From Arthrobacter sp. MAHUQ-56 (GTDB taxonomy: Bacteria; Actinomycetota; Actinomycetes; Actinomycetales; Micrococcaceae), in NCBI RefSeq assembly GCF_019710585.1, contig NZ_JAIFZQ010000008.1:466313-530312 (forward strand): DNA of 64,000 nucleotides. The letters run 5' to 3'. Position 1 is the stretch's first letter. Every line of letters starts with the position of its first letter. The position numbers and the translations under genes were made by a program. Positions 55,277 through 63,909 of this stretch are shown here, in pieces. Below the pieces are notes generated by a model. The model searched no databases, was not told where the DNA came from, and saw only the letters and a program-made list of their open reading frames with translations.

Positions 55277-55430
55277 CGCTCTTTAACGACACCGTGGCTG
55301 GGTCCGGTGGGCTTTAGGCGAAGCGAAGGCGCCGGTGGCGGCGCGCCCCAGCCCCACCGGATCCAGCGCATCAGCGTGTCGGCTTCAGCAGGTTTGTGAC
55401 GGGCAGCACAAAACGTGTTGAATCGGGGAC

Positions 55431-57554
55431 ATGGCTAATGAGAATCCGGCGATCCCGGACGAGCAACCACCCACCCCTTTCCACGACCTCGACCACTACC
55501 TGTCCATCCCGCGGGTAAGCGGCCTGGCCCTGAGCCCGGACGGCTCCCGGCTGGTCACCACCGTCAGCACCTTGAACGGCAAGGGCACCGAGTTCGCCAC
55601 AGCGCTGTGGGAGCTGGACCCTGCCGGGCAGAAGCATGCCCGGCGCATCACCCGCAGTGCCAAGGGCGAGGCCGGTGCCGCCTTCGCTGCCAACGGTGAC
55701 GTCTACTTCACGTCCGCGCGGCCCGACCCTGACAGCCCCGACGAGGAGCCAGTCAACGCCCTGTGGCTGCTTCCGGCCGACGGCGGCGAAGCCCGGGTCG
55801 TGCTCAACCGGGCGGGCGGCATCAGCAAGGTGATCACGGCCAGGGAAGCGGACGCGGCGTTCGTAACGGCAGAGGTGCTGGCGGGTTCCGCCGATGAGCA
55901 GGACGATGCGGAACGGCGCAAGTCCCGGAAGGACAAGAAGGTCTCGGCCATCCTGCACAGCGAATACCCGGTCCGCTATTGGGACGCAGACCTGGGCCCC
56001 GGCCAGCCGAGGATCTTCGCTGTGGAACCGGGCGAGGACAAGTCGCCTGGCAAACCGGCGACGGTGGATGCGGCCGCGCCACTGGTCCTGCGAAACCTGA
56101 CGCCCGACGCCGGGCCGCGGCTGCGGGAAGCGGAGACGGTAGTCAGTCCGGATGGAAAAACGGTCTACACCAGCTACACCAAACCCCTGGCGAAGGCGGA
56201 CAGCCGTTCGGTGCTCGTGGCCGTGGACGTCAGCTCCGGCAGCCTCAAGGTACTGCTGGACCGGGAGGGCATGAGCTACTTTCCGGGCCCCGTCAGCCCC
56301 GATGGCAGGACGCTCGTGGTGGTCAGCGAGAGCGATTCCACGCCACAGCGGGCCCCGGAGATCAGGCTGCACCTGCTGGACGTCTCCGTTGATGGGGCCA
56401 ACGGTGCCTCCGCGCTGCAGCCCCTGGCCCATGACTGGGACCGCTGGCCCAGGCCCGCTGCGTGGCTGCCGGACGGTTCCGCCCTCCTGGTGACAGCGGA
56501 CGACGACGGCGCGTCGCCGGTTTTCCGGATCAGCGTTCCGGCGGCTGCCGCTGAAGTAGGTGTCACCAGGGTGACGCAGGACGCGGCGGCCTACTCCGAC
56601 GTCGTGGTTTCCCCTGAGGGGCGGCACGCCTACGCGCTGCGAAGTTCCTACGCTTTCCCTCCGGAAGCCGTGCGCATCGACCTGGCAACGGGGGAAACCA
56701 CCCGCCTGCCCGCACCTGCCGAACGGCCGCACTTCCCGGGCCGGCTGGAACGCATCGCCGCAACCGCGGCTGGCGGCGCCCGCGTCCCGGCCTACCTCGC
56801 CCTGCCGGAGGGTGCCTCGCCAGAGGGCCCGGCACCACTGCTCCTGTGGATCCACGGCGGCCCCCTCGGGTCCTGGAATGCCTGGACGTGGCGCTGGAAC
56901 CCGTGGCTGCTGACGGCCAAGGGTTACGCGGTGCTGCTGCCGGACCCTGCGCTGTCAACCGGCTACGGGCAGTCGTACATCCAGCGCGGCTGGGGATCAT
57001 GGGGCAAAGCGCCCTTCAGCGACCTCATGGCCGTGACCGATGCGGCCGTGGAACGCGCGGACATCGACGAGACCCGGACCGCGGCGATGGGCGGCTCCTT
57101 CGGCGGCTACATGGCCAACTGGGTGGCGGGCAACACGGACCGGTTCAAGGCCATTGTGACCCACGCCAGCCTTTGGGCGCTGGACCAGTTTGGGCCCACC
57201 ACGGATGCCTCGCAGTACTGGCTCAAGGAAATGACCGAGGAGATGGCGCTGGAGAACTCCCCGCACCTGCATGCGGAGAATATCGGTACGCCCATGCTGG
57301 TGATCCACGGCGACAAGGACTACCGGGTACCCATCGGGGAGGGCCTGCGGCTCTGGTACGAACTCCTGGCCAAGTCCCGGCTGGCAGCAGACCAGGACGG
57401 GCAGACCCCGCACCGCTTCCTGTACTTCCCGGATGAGAACCACTGGGTCCTCCAGCCGCAGCACGCGAAGGTCTGGTACCAGGTGGTGGAGTGGTTCCTG
57501 GCGAGGCACGTGCTGGGCCAGGAGAACGAACTGCCGGCTGAGCTGGGGCTCTAA
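55431..57554 (+). CDS. S9-family serine peptidase (acylaminoacyl-peptidase/DPP-like)
   Basis: A 707-aa protein. Residues ~20-450 show beta-propeller-like repeats (LSPDGSRLVTTVS, VSPDGKTVYTSY, VSPDGRTLVVVS, LPDGSALLVTADD). The C-terminal alpha/beta-hydrolase domain has HGGPLGSWNAW, the nucleophile elbow GGSFGGYMANW (Ser ~555), the aspartate in HGDKDYRVP and the histidine in PDENHWV. It cleaves short peptides in the cytosol; no signal peptide is seen. ATG 55431 follows CGGGGA. The GNAT gene lies 20 bp downstream with its own box. Confidence 0.93.
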   Translation: MANENPAIPDEQPPTPFHDLDHYLSIPRVSGLALSPDGSRLVTTVSTLNGKGTEFATALWELDPAGQKHARRITRSAKGEAGAAFAANGDVYFTSARPDPDSPDEEPVNALWLLPADGGEARVVLNRAGGISKVITAREADAAFVTAEVLAGSADEQDDAERRKSRKDKKVSAILHSEYPVRYWDADLGPGQPRIFAVEPGEDKSPGKPATVDAAAPLVLRNLTPDAGPRLREAETVVSPDGKTVYTSYTKPLAKADSRSVLVAVDVSSGSLKVLLDREGMSYFPGPVSPDGRTLVVVSESDSTPQRAPEIRLHLLDVSVDGANGASALQPLAHDWDRWPRPAAWLPDGSALLVTADDDGASPVFRISVPAAAAEVGVTRVTQDAAAYSDVVVSPEGRHAYALRSSYAFPPEAVRIDLATGETTRLPAPAERPHFPGRLERIAATAAGGARVPAYLALPEGASPEGPAPLLLWIHGGPLGSWNAWTWRWNPWLLTAKGYAVLLPDPALSTGYGQSYIQRGWGSWGKAPFSDLMAVTDAAVERADIDETRTAAMGGSFGGYMANWVAGNTDRFKAIVTHASLWALDQFGPTTDASQYWLKEMTEEMALENSPHLHAENIGTPMLVIHGDKDYRVPIGEGLRLWYELLAKSRLAADQDGQTPHRFLYFPDENHWVLQPQHAKVWYQVVEWFLARHVLGQENELPAELGL

Positions 57555-57562
57555 CCGGGCCG

Positions 57563-57568
57563 TAGGAT
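57563..57568 (+). promoter_or_regulatory. Candidate -10 of a leaderless GNAT transcript
   Basis: TAGGAT is followed by 6 nt (GGCACT) and the GTG start at 57575. No Shine-Dalgarno is present. Confidence 0.45.
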
Positions 57569-57574
57569 GGCACT

Positions 57575-58084
57575 GTGACCGACTCCTTCCACATCCGTCC
57601 CGCGCGCACCAGCGACGTCCCCCTCATCAAGAAGCTGGTGGCGCCCCTCGCCGAGGAACGCATCCTGATGGCGAAGGAGACGGTGGCGTACTACGAAAGC
57701 CTGCAGGAGTTCCTCATCGCGGAATCCAGGGACGGTGAGGTGATCGGCTGCGGGGCACTGCACGTCATGTGGGAAGACCTTGCCGAAATCCGCACCCTTG
57801 CCGCGTCCGATGAATGGCGCGGCAAGGGGGTGGGCCACGTCCTGGTGGAAACGCTGCTGGAGCAGGCCCGCGCGCTGGGAGTTGCCCGCGTCTTCTGCCT
57901 GACGTTCGAGGTGGATTTCTTCAAGCGCCACGGCTTCGAGGTGATGGCGGACCAGTCAGCGGTTGACCCTGAGGTGTATTCCGAACTCCTCCGCTCCCAC
58001 GATGAGGGCGTAGCCGAATTCCTGGACCTGGCAAGGGTGAAGCCCAACACCCTCGGCAACACCCGGATGATCCGCGCCCTCTGA
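57575..58084 (+). CDS. Amino-acid N-acetyltransferase (N-acetylglutamate-synthase-like GNAT)
   Basis: A 169-aa stand-alone GNAT. IRPARTSDVPLIKKLVAPLAEERI is the first strand-helix; VIGCGALHVMWEDLAEIRTLAASDEWRGKGVGHVLV contains the acetyl-CoA pyrophosphate loop (R-G-K-G-V-G); VFCLTFEVDFFKRHGFEV is the usual C-terminal part. The overall pattern resembles the short actinobacterial ArgA (N-acetylglutamate synthase), so arginine biosynthesis is likely but unproven. GTG start after a TANNNT box. Confidence 0.82.
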   Translation: MTDSFHIRPARTSDVPLIKKLVAPLAEERILMAKETVAYYESLQEFLIAESRDGEVIGCGALHVMWEDLAEIRTLAASDEWRGKGVGHVLVETLLEQARALGVARVFCLTFEVDFFKRHGFEVMADQSAVDPEVYSELLRSHDEGVAEFLDLARVKPNTLGNTRMIRAL

Positions 58085-58176
58085 CCTGGTCTCCAGGCTG
58101 GCCGCAGAACAGGCACGTTTACATTATTCGATTTGATGGATAAACTATTTCCCGGCCGGATGTGGGGGGCCTCAGG

Positions 58177-58206
58177 AAAGGGACAGTCATTGGGGGCTGT
58201 CCCTTT
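58177..58206. terminator. Bidirectional-type terminator before dhaK
   Basis: AAAGGGACAG (58177-58186) pairs perfectly with CTGTCCCTTT (58197-58206) around a 10-nt loop, with A-run before and T-run after the stem. It separates the GNAT gene from dhaKLM. Confidence 0.75.
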
Positions 58207-58299
58207 GCTGCCTCCCGTGGTTGCGTCCGGGCCAGCGCCGGCGTTTCCCGCCAAAAATCGGAGGCCGCACGAACCTACCGTTAGCTGCCGCCGCGGTAG

Positions 58300-58305
58300 T
58301 AGGGT
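58300..58305 (+). promoter_or_regulatory. Candidate -10 of dhaKLM
   Basis: TAGGGT lies 42 nt before the dhaK ATG. The leader contains two AGGAGC repeats (CAGGAGCACAGCCAGGAGCGC), the second of which is the likely ribosome site. Confidence 0.35.
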
Positions 58306-58347
58306 CGGACACACATCCTTCAGGAGCACAGCCAGGAGCGCACCGCC

Positions 58348-59349
58348 ATGAAGAAACTCATCAACGATCCCAAGTCCGTCGTCCACGAATCGGTCCAGGG
58401 GTTCGGCCTGGCGCACGCCGGACTGGTGACCGTCAGCGAAGACCCCATCTACATCACGCGCAAGGATGCGCCGGTGGCCGGCAAAGTGGGGCTCGTCTCC
58501 GGCGGCGGGAGCGGGCACGAACCGCTGCATGCCGGCTACGTTGGAAAGGGAATGCTGGACGCCGCCGTGCCCGGGGCCGTGTTCACGTCGCCCACACCGG
58601 ACCAGATCCTTCCCGCGACCCTCGCTGCGAACGCAGGTGCCGGCGTCGTGCACATCGTCAAGAACTACACCGGCGACGTCCTGAACTTCGAGACTGCCGC
58701 GGAGCTGGCCGAGGCGGAAGGCGTCAACGTCCGCACTGTCCTGGTCAATGACGACGTGGCAGTGGAGGATTCCCTGTACACGGCCGGGCGGCGCGGGGTG
58801 GGCGGCACCGTCCTCGTGGAGAAGATAGCGGGTGCAGCTGCGGAGCGGGGCGACGGCCTGGAAGCCGTGGTGGCCATCGGCGAGCGGGTCAACGCCAACG
58901 TCCGGACCATGGGGGTCGCGCTGACCGCATGCACGGTGCCCCACGCCGGCACCCCCAGTTTCGACCTCGACGAAAACGAGATCGAGATTGGCATCGGCAT
59001 CCACGGTGAACCCGGGAGGCACCGGATCCCGATGGAGAACGCGGACGGCATCACTGACCGCCTGCTGGAACCCGTCCTGGCCGACCTGAAAATCACTGCC
59101 GGGGACAGGGTGCTGCTCTTCGTCAACGGCATGGGCGGCACCCCGCTCAGCGAGCTGTACATCGTCTACCGCCGTGCAGTGCAGGTGCTCGCGGACGCCG
59201 GAGCAACGGTGGACCGCTCCTTGGTGGGCAACTACATCACCTCACTGGAGATGCAGGGCTGTTCCATCTCGGTGCTCCGGCTCGATGACGAGCTCACCGC
59301 ACTTTGGGACGCGCCAGTGCATACGGCCGCCCTGCGGTGGGGCATGTGA
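58348..59349 (+). CDS. dhaK: Dihydroxyacetone kinase, DhaK subunit
   Basis: 333 aa. It binds dihydroxyacetone covalently through a histidine. [27 protein letters not shown] and [15 protein letters not shown] are substrate-site blocks; the hemiaminal histidine is His ~219 in [12 protein letters not shown]. The enzyme is PTS-type, not ATP-type, because dhaL and dhaM follow. The stop overlaps the dhaL GTG (GTGA). Confidence 0.96.
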   Translation: MKKLINDPKSVVHESVQGFGLAHAGLVTVSEDPIYITRKDAPVAGKVGLVSGGGSGHEPLHAGYVGKGMLDAAVPGAVFTSPTPDQILPATLAANAGAGVVHIVKNYTGDVLNFETAAELAEAEGVNVRTVLVNDDVAVEDSLYTAGRRGVGGTVLVEKIAGAAAERGDGLEAVVAIGERVNANVRTMGVALTACTVPHAGTPSFDLDENEIEIGIGIHGEPGRHRIPMENADGITDRLLEPVLADLKITAGDRVLLFVNGMGGTPLSELYIVYRRAVQVLADAGATVDRSLVGNYITSLEMQGCSISVLRLDDELTALWDAPVHTAALRWGM

Positions 59350-59984
59350 CCGTGGTCCTGGACGTCAACTGGACGGTGAAGTGGCTGACCCTGTGCGCGC
59401 AGGCGATGGCTGAGCACCGCATTGAACTGATCGAGCTTGACCGGGCCATCGGCGACTCCGACCATGGCGAAAACATGGACCGCGGATTCCAGGCCGTCCT
59501 GGCCAAGCTCGATGAGGCCACCCCGGAAACGCCTGGAGCCGCGCTGAAAATGACGGCGATGACGCTCATGTCCAAGGTTGGCGGCGCCGCCGGGCCGCTC
59601 TACGGCACCGCCTTCCTGCGTGCGGCCACCGCTGTGGGGGACGCGGCCGAGGTGGAACCCGCCGCCTGGGCGCTCGCCTTGGCGGCTGCACGGGATGGCA
59701 TTGTGGCGCGGGGGAAGGCGGAACCCGGAGACAAGACCATGGTGGATGCCTGGACCCCGGCCGTTGACGCCGCTCGTGAAGCCGCCGACGGAGGAAGCCC
59801 GGACCTCCTCAGCGTCCTGGTGGCCGCGGCGGAGGCAGCGGAGGCCGGGGCGGTGGCCACCGATCCGCTCATTGCCCGCAAAGGCCGGGCCAGCTACCTG
59901 GGCGAGCGCAGTGCCGGCCACCGGGACCCCGGCGCGGTCTCCACGGCGCTGATCCTGCGCGCCGCCGTCGGGGCGGCTGCGTGA
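59346..59984 (+). CDS. dhaL: Dihydroxyacetone kinase, DhaL (ADP-binding) subunit
   Basis: A 212-aa protein. It holds ADP as coenzyme and passes phosphate from DhaM to dihydroxyacetone bound on DhaK. The Mg-binding aspartates are in [34 protein letters not shown] and [12 protein letters not shown] are further family motifs. GTG 59346 overlaps the dhaK stop. An in-frame GTG at 59352 is an alternative start. The dhaM GTG overlaps its stop. Confidence 0.94.
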   Translation: MTVVLDVNWTVKWLTLCAQAMAEHRIELIELDRAIGDSDHGENMDRGFQAVLAKLDEATPETPGAALKMTAMTLMSKVGGAAGPLYGTAFLRAATAVGDAAEVEPAAWALALAAARDGIVARGKAEPGDKTMVDAWTPAVDAAREAADGGSPDLLSVLVAAAEAAEAGAVATDPLIARKGRASYLGERSAGHRDPGAVSTALILRAAVGAAA

Positions 59985-60685
59985 GCGTAAGCATCGTCGT
60001 GGTCTCCCACAGCGAAAAGATTGCCGACGGCGCCGTGGAACTCGCCGCCCAAATGGCGCCCGACGTCGTCATCCTGCCCGCCGGGGGCACCGACGACGGG
60101 CGGATCGGCACCAGCCTGGAAAAGGTCCTTGCCGCCCTTGAACAGGCACTGGAACGGGCTGGCGGGGGCGGTGCCGTGGTCATTACCGACCTCGGATCGG
60201 CGGTCATGACCGCTGAGTCGGCGCTTGAGTTCATGGGGGATCCGCCGGATGCCGTGTTGACGGACGCCCCGCTGGTGGAGGGGCTCGTGGCCGCCGCGGT
60301 AGCCGCCCAGGGCGGGGCGGACGTCCAGGCAGTCAAACGCGCCGCGGAGGCGGTTCGTGGTCCTGCCGGCCGCCCGGAGCCCTCCCTGCCTGAGGTGGTC
60401 CCGGAAGGGCCTGCCACCGGAGCTGCGCCCAAGTGCAGCGGAGACTTCGAGCTGGTGAACCAGGCTGGCATGCACGCCCGGCCGGCTGCCAAGATCGCCG
60501 GCGGCCTGGCTTCACTTGACGCCGAGGTGACAGTCAACGGCGTCGACGGTGCCTCCATGACGGCACTGATGATGCTCGCCGCGGGCAAGGGATCGGTGCT
60601 GCACGTCGAGGCGTGGGGTGCGGACGCGGAACGTGCCGTGGACTACGTGGGCGGCCTGGTGCAGGCGGGGTTCGGCGAACCCTGA
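59981..60685 (+). CDS. dhaM: PTS phosphoryl donor DhaM (EIIA-HPr fusion)
   Basis: 234 aa. Residues 1-130 are an EIIA-Man-like domain with phospho-His in VVVSHSEKIADG (His ~9). After a Pro/Gly-rich linker, residues ~150-230 are an HPr domain with NQAGMHARPAAKIA and its phospho-His. The EI-like third domain of the E. coli protein is missing, so DhaM must draw phosphate from a general EI encoded elsewhere. The 3-gene operon phosphorylates dihydroxyacetone to DHAP at the expense of PEP. Confidence 0.94.
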   Translation: MSVSIVVVSHSEKIADGAVELAAQMAPDVVILPAGGTDDGRIGTSLEKVLAALEQALERAGGGGAVVITDLGSAVMTAESALEFMGDPPDAVLTDAPLVEGLVAAAVAAQGGADVQAVKRAAEAVRGPAGRPEPSLPEVVPEGPATGAAPKCSGDFELVNQAGMHARPAAKIAGGLASLDAEVTVNGVDGASMTALMMLAAGKGSVLHVEAWGADAERAVDYVGGLVQAGFGEP

Positions 60686-60764
60686 TCGGCCTCCCCGCGC
60701 GGGCGGCTGTGTCCCGATTCGGGACCGGCGGTGTGTTTCGGGCACCTCCGCAGCCTTCTGCGAA

Positions 60765-60770
60765 TAAGCT
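60765..60770 (+). promoter_or_regulatory. Candidate -10 of a leaderless small-gene transcript
   Basis: TAAGCT is followed by 7 nt and the ATG of the 58-aa gene at 60778. No Shine-Dalgarno is present. Confidence 0.4.
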
Positions 60771-60777
60771 CGATGCC

Positions 60778-60954
60778 ATGGAACGGCCCCACCCCGAAGA
60801 CAAGCCCCAGGAGATAGAAGTACTGGACGGGCAGACGTCCGTGGAGGAGTTGCTGGCCGACCTTGGTTTCGAATGGCACCCGGATTCCGCCGCCAGCGAC
60901 GCCGGTACCGGTACACCGGCCGGTGACCTGTTCAACCAGCCGGCACTTTTCTAG
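60778..60954 (+). CDS. Small acidic hypothetical protein
   Basis: A 58-aa acidic, soluble protein (EIEVLDGQTSVEELLADLGFEW in the middle, NQPALF at the end). The ATG at 60778 lies 7 nt after a TANNNT box. It ends 2 bp from a convergent lipoprotein gene. Codon use is normal for the window. No family recognised. Confidence 0.5.
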   Translation: MERPHPEDKPQEIEVLDGQTSVEELLADLGFEWHPDSAASDAGTGTPAGDLFNQPALF

Positions 60955-60956
60955 CA

Positions 60957-61442
60957 TCAGGAGCTTTCCCGCAGCCCCGTGCCGTCCAGGGTGACCGACG
61001 CCGTGAGGAACTTGCCGCACTGCTCGCCGAACGGGTAGACGGCACGCGGCTGGAATTGCAGGGTGCGGACCGGCAACGCTGATCCGTCAGGGCCGGCGCC
61101 GGATGCCGTGACGGTCATGGCGGATTCCGTCAGCGCGTCAAGCATCAGCGTTCCAACCCGGGTGCCGTCGGGTGAGGCGGTAGCGGAACAGGCGTCCTCG
61201 GGATTGCAGCCCTGGTCCACCGAAGTGGTCCCGGGACGCAACTCCAGGTCCCCTTCCTTGCAGTAACCGTCCTGGCAGGCCTGCAGATGCAGGGTTCCTA
61301 CCTGGGGCGCATAGCCGGCGGTGATGGTCACCGAAACCGCGGTGGCCTGCGCGATTGCCGGGCAGGCGCTGGCGCCGGGCCCGCAGCCGGAGACGAGCGC
61401 CGTCGTCGCGATCCATGCCAAAAGCAGCCCCTGCCTGCGCAT
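60957..61442 (-). CDS. Putative lipoprotein
   Basis: A 161-aa protein with a lipoprotein signal: MRRQGLLLAWIATTALVSGC, where LVSGC is the lipobox and the Cys the lipidation site. The mature part is beta-rich with four further cysteines (SACPAIA; LQACQDGYCKEGDLEL; NPEDACSA), so disulfides outside the cell are likely. Function unknown. ATG 61442 lies 6 nt after a TANNNT box. It converges on the small acidic gene. Confidence 0.75.
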   Translation of the reverse strand: MRRQGLLLAWIATTALVSGCGPGASACPAIAQATAVSVTITAGYAPQVGTLHLQACQDGYCKEGDLELRPGTTSVDQGCNPEDACSATASPDGTRVGTLMLDALTESAMTVTASGAGPDGSALPVRTLQFQPRAVYPFGEQCGKFLTASVTLDGTGLRESS

Positions 61443-61448
61443 ACTCCC

Positions 61449-61454
61449 AGCGTA
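61449..61454 (-). promoter_or_regulatory. Candidate -10 of a leaderless lipoprotein transcript
   Basis: On the minus strand TACGCT is followed by 6 nt (GGGAGT) and the ATG at 61442. GGGAG is too close to the ATG to act as a normal Shine-Dalgarno. Confidence 0.4.
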
Positions 61455-61530
61455 CGGCCGCCGAAGGCGGGGCTGTTGGGGAAGCGGGAAAGTGACGCCG
61501 GCATTGTTATCTGCCTCGGGCACGCGGGCG

Positions 61531-61962
61531 TCAGCCCAGCGGGAAGATGCTGATGAACCACAACAGCGCGACGGCGAAGACCGCGAAAAACGCAGCCAGG
61601 CAGCCCATGGCCGTGCGCGGCTCGGAAGACACCTGGAGGGACTCGTTGGGGTTGGCGGGGTTGTAAGCGACCTCAATGAGCGACCCCGGCAGCGGCTGCT
61701 CCACCCCGGAGATCTCGGACTTGCCCATGAAAAGGGTGCCGTGCGGGTCAGTGAACTGGTAGGTGGGGTAATAGCGCAGGTTTCGGTTTGAGCCGCCCAC
61801 GCCGCTGGTCCATCCGGTGGTGCTGCCGGTGACGGTTGCCTGGGCCTTGGGCCAGTCCGACATCAGCTGCGACTGGCGCTTCGTCCTGCGCGCGGCCCGG
61901 ACCAGTGAATAGATCGTGCCCGCAACGAACAGCGCCCACACAATGTACAGAATGATCTTCAT
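61531..61962 (-). CDS. DUF3592 membrane protein
   Basis: A 143-aa protein. An N-terminal TM helix (IILYIVWALFVAGTIYSLV), a central extracytoplasmic beta domain (YPTYQFTDPHGTLFMGKSEIS, ...GSLIEVAYNPANPNES) and a C-terminal TM helix (CLAAFFAVFAVALLWFISIF) match DUF3592. Function unknown. GGGGGAAG precedes the ATG at 61962. It is probably separate from mutY. Confidence 0.78.
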   Translation of the reverse strand: MKIILYIVWALFVAGTIYSLVRAARRTKRQSQLMSDWPKAQATVTGSTTGWTSGVGGSNRNLRYYPTYQFTDPHGTLFMGKSEISGVEQPLPGSLIEVAYNPANPNESLQVSSEPRTAMGCLAAFFAVFAVALLWFISIFPLG

Positions 61963-62022
61963 GGCTTCCCCCGGTTCCGGTCACCAAGAAGTATGCCATC
62001 CGTGCCCGCACCCGCCGGAGGG

Positions 62023-62964
62023 TCAGGCTGGAAGCCGGTAGCCGCCGTCGTGCATCTCCGCCAGCCCGTCCGCCAGCAGCCCCGCCAGCGCCCGTTCCAG
62101 CTGCTCGGGAGCGGTGTTGAGCCTGTGCAGGGCGGCAAGGGGCACCCCGATACCTTCCGCAGCGAAGCCGAGATCAGCTGGTTCGCGGTGGAACATGTCC
62201 AGCGGCACGGGCGTGTCCGCCAACCGGAGCACGGCCATCACGGCGCCGCGGACTTGGCGGTCGGTGCCATGCCAGGCCTGCCCCTTGGGGACGTACGACG
62301 GCGGCGGCCCACCCGCCGCGAGCCAGGCACAGGAGTCTTTCACCGGGCAGTCGCCGCACTTTGGGGAGCGGGCGGTGCATACCAGCGCCCCCAGTTCCAT
62401 GACCGCAGCGTTCCAACGGACGGAGGCGGCGTCGTCGTCCGGCAGGAGGGAAGCGGCAAGGCGCATTTCCGCCGCGGTCAGCGCCGCTGCGGGAAGCGCG
62501 GTACCGGAAACAAGCCGGGCGTGCACCCTGCGGATGTTGGTGTCCACCACCGTTTCCCGGCGGCCGTAGGCGAAGGCCGCCACCGCCGCTGCGGTGTAAC
62601 TGCCCACGCCGGGAAGGGCCAGCAGTTCGGCATAGGTGTCCGGGACTTTTCCGCCGTGGTCCTTCACGATCGCGGCGGCCGCGGCATGCAGCCGCAGGGC
62701 CCGCCGGGGGTAACCGAGGCGACCCCACGAACGCACCGCCTCGCCGGCAGGTTCACCCGCGAGGCCCGCGGGGGTGGGCCAGCGCGTGAGCCACTCGTGC
62801 CAGACCGGCAGAACCCGGACAACGGGGGTCTGCTGCAGCATGATTTCGCTGACGAGCACGCCCCAGGCTGAGCAGGAGGGCTCGCGCCAGGGCAGGTCGC
62901 GGGCAGTTTCCGCGAACCAGGTGTTGATTCGGGCGTGAAGCACTTGCAGATCATCCGGGGTCAC
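62023..62964 (-). CDS. mutY: A/G-specific adenine glycosylase
   Basis: A 313-aa base-excision-repair enzyme removing adenine paired with 8-oxoguanine. The catalytic Glu lies in VSEIMLQQTPV, the helix-hairpin-helix is LLALPGVGSYTAAAVAAFAYG, and the Asp is in TVVDTNIRRVHAR. The 4Fe-4S ligands follow C-x6-C-x2-C-x5-C (CTARSPKCGDCPVKDSC). The C-terminal MutT-like domain for 8-oxoG recognition seems reduced: only ~70 residues follow the cluster. GTG start at 62964; a -10 (TACAGT) lies ~52 nt upstream. Confidence 0.95.
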   Translation of the reverse strand: MTPDDLQVLHARINTWFAETARDLPWREPSCSAWGVLVSEIMLQQTPVVRVLPVWHEWLTRWPTPAGLAGEPAGEAVRSWGRLGYPRRALRLHAAAAAIVKDHGGKVPDTYAELLALPGVGSYTAAAVAAFAYGRRETVVDTNIRRVHARLVSGTALPAAALTAAEMRLAASLLPDDDAASVRWNAAVMELGALVCTARSPKCGDCPVKDSCAWLAAGGPPPSYVPKGQAWHGTDRQVRGAVMAVLRLADTPVPLDMFHREPADLGFAAEGIGVPLAALHRLNTAPEQLERALAGLLADGLAEMHDGGYRLPA

Positions 62965-63015
62965 GGATGCATCCGCGGGCGCGGTCTGGAGGGAGGTTTG
63001 AGTGTCGATCCCAAC

Positions 63016-63021
63016 ACTGTA
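63016..63021 (-). promoter_or_regulatory. Candidate -10 of mutY
   Basis: On the minus strand TACAGT lies 51 nt before the mutY GTG. The -35 is poor. Confidence 0.35.
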
Positions 63022-63112
63022 GTGGATGCCTTCCGACCCGCGGAAAACCGGATGTGACCCACGCGTTGGCCGCCCGGCGGCGTGGTGGCGGGGAAGAACC
63101 GGAGGTGTTCCC

Positions 63113-63118
63113 TAGCCT
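63113..63118 (+). promoter_or_regulatory. Candidate -10 of a leaderless transcript
   Basis: TAGCCT is followed by AGGAGG and then ATG 63125. AGGAGG directly abuts the ATG, which is too close for a normal ribosome site, so a leaderless start is equally likely. Confidence 0.35.
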
Positions 63119-63124
63119 AGGAGG

Positions 63125-63820
63125 ATGGGCAGGCAGGGCGATTCATCAACACGCAAGGCATCCGGTTCCAGCAGCGTCCGGAAGCCGAGCGCCGCCGTGT
63201 ACCGTCGGCGCCGGCTGGTTGTCGGCGGGGCGCTCCTGCTGGTGATCGCGCTGGTGGTCGGCGGTTTCGCCATAGCAGGGGCCTTCAAAGCCGGTTCGGA
63301 GCAGGCCTCATCCACCCAGACCGGTTCCACTGCACCCTCTGCTTCAGCCGGCACGTCTGCGGCCACCCCTTCTTCGTCCGCGTCCGCGACCCCTTCCGCC
63401 ACGCCGTCGCCCACCCCCTCGGCCACACCGGCCTGCAACCAGAACCTGGTGACCGTTGCGGCTTCCACGGACAAACCGGCCTACGGTGCCGGGGAGAACC
63501 CCGTGCTGACCCTGAAGGTGACCAACGGCGGTACCGTCCCCTGCGAAGTCAACATCGGGACCTCGCAGATGGAGTTCCTGGTGACCAGCGGCTCGGACCG
63601 GATCTTCTCGTCGAAGGACTGCCAGGCGTCCAGTGAGGACCTGGTGAAAGTGATCGCCCCCGGGGGCAGCGAGACGGCCAACTTCCCGTGGTCACGGACC
63701 CGGAGCGCGGAGGGCTGCAAGGCAGTTGCCGCGGCGCCGGGCGGCGGCGGGGCGTACTACATCTTCACGGCGAAACTCGGTTCGCGGGCAAGCCCGAAGG
63801 CAGTCTTCCAGCTGAACTGA
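63125..63820 (+). CDS. Membrane-anchored extracytoplasmic hypothetical protein
   Basis: A 231-aa protein. A basic N-terminus and one TM segment (LVVGGALLLVIALVVGGFAIAG) are followed by a Ser/Thr/Ala/Pro-rich linker with SATPSATPSPTPSATP, and then a ~130-residue beta-sandwich-like domain (TVAASTDKPAYGAGENPVLTLKVTN) with cysteines that may pair. The fold resembles DUF4232-like or CARDB-like extracellular domains. Function unknown. The last codon and stop lie in an 18-bp tandem duplication. Confidence 0.72.
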   Translation: MGRQGDSSTRKASGSSSVRKPSAAVYRRRRLVVGGALLLVIALVVGGFAIAGAFKAGSEQASSTQTGSTAPSASAGTSAATPSSSASATPSATPSPTPSATPACNQNLVTVAASTDKPAYGAGENPVLTLKVTNGGTVPCEVNIGTSQMEFLVTSGSDRIFSSKDCQASSEDLVKVIAPGGSETANFPWSRTRSAEGCKAVAAAPGGGGAYYIFTAKLGSRASPKAVFQLN

Positions 63821-63851
63821 GTGCCCAATCCCCACTGAGTGCCCAATCCCC
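63816..63851. repeat. 18-bp tandem duplication across a stop codon
   Basis: ACTGAGTGCCCAATCCCC occurs twice in a row (63816-63833 and 63834-63851), identical in all 18 positions. The first copy contains the stop codon of the membrane protein gene. It lies ~60 bp from the end of an IS30-like element. Confidence 0.9.
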
Positions 63852-63909
63852 ATCGATTGCTGAGTAAATGCCCTTTCCAGGTTGGAAAGTCAAGTGGTGG
63901 TTGCAACGG

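Noticed and set aside
52542..55292. A 916-codon open frame on the minus strand opposite clpC; similar long frames opposite ftsH, the carboxylase and the amidase
   Set aside because: They mirror high-GC codon usage of the real genes, have no recognisable domains and lack ribosome sites. The sense frames encode clear, full-length families.
58133..58351. 72-codon frame before dhaK as a small gene
   Set aside because: It runs across a terminator hairpin and the dhaK promoter region, lacks a ribosome site and has a random composition.
60901..60924. ACCGGTACCGGTACACCGGCCGGT palindromic stretch as an operator
   Set aside because: It is inside the 58-aa coding region, made of repeated Gly/Thr/Pro codons, and lies away from any promoter.
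63816..63851. Start of a CRISPR array
   Set aside because: Only two copies, with no spacers between them and no cas genes.
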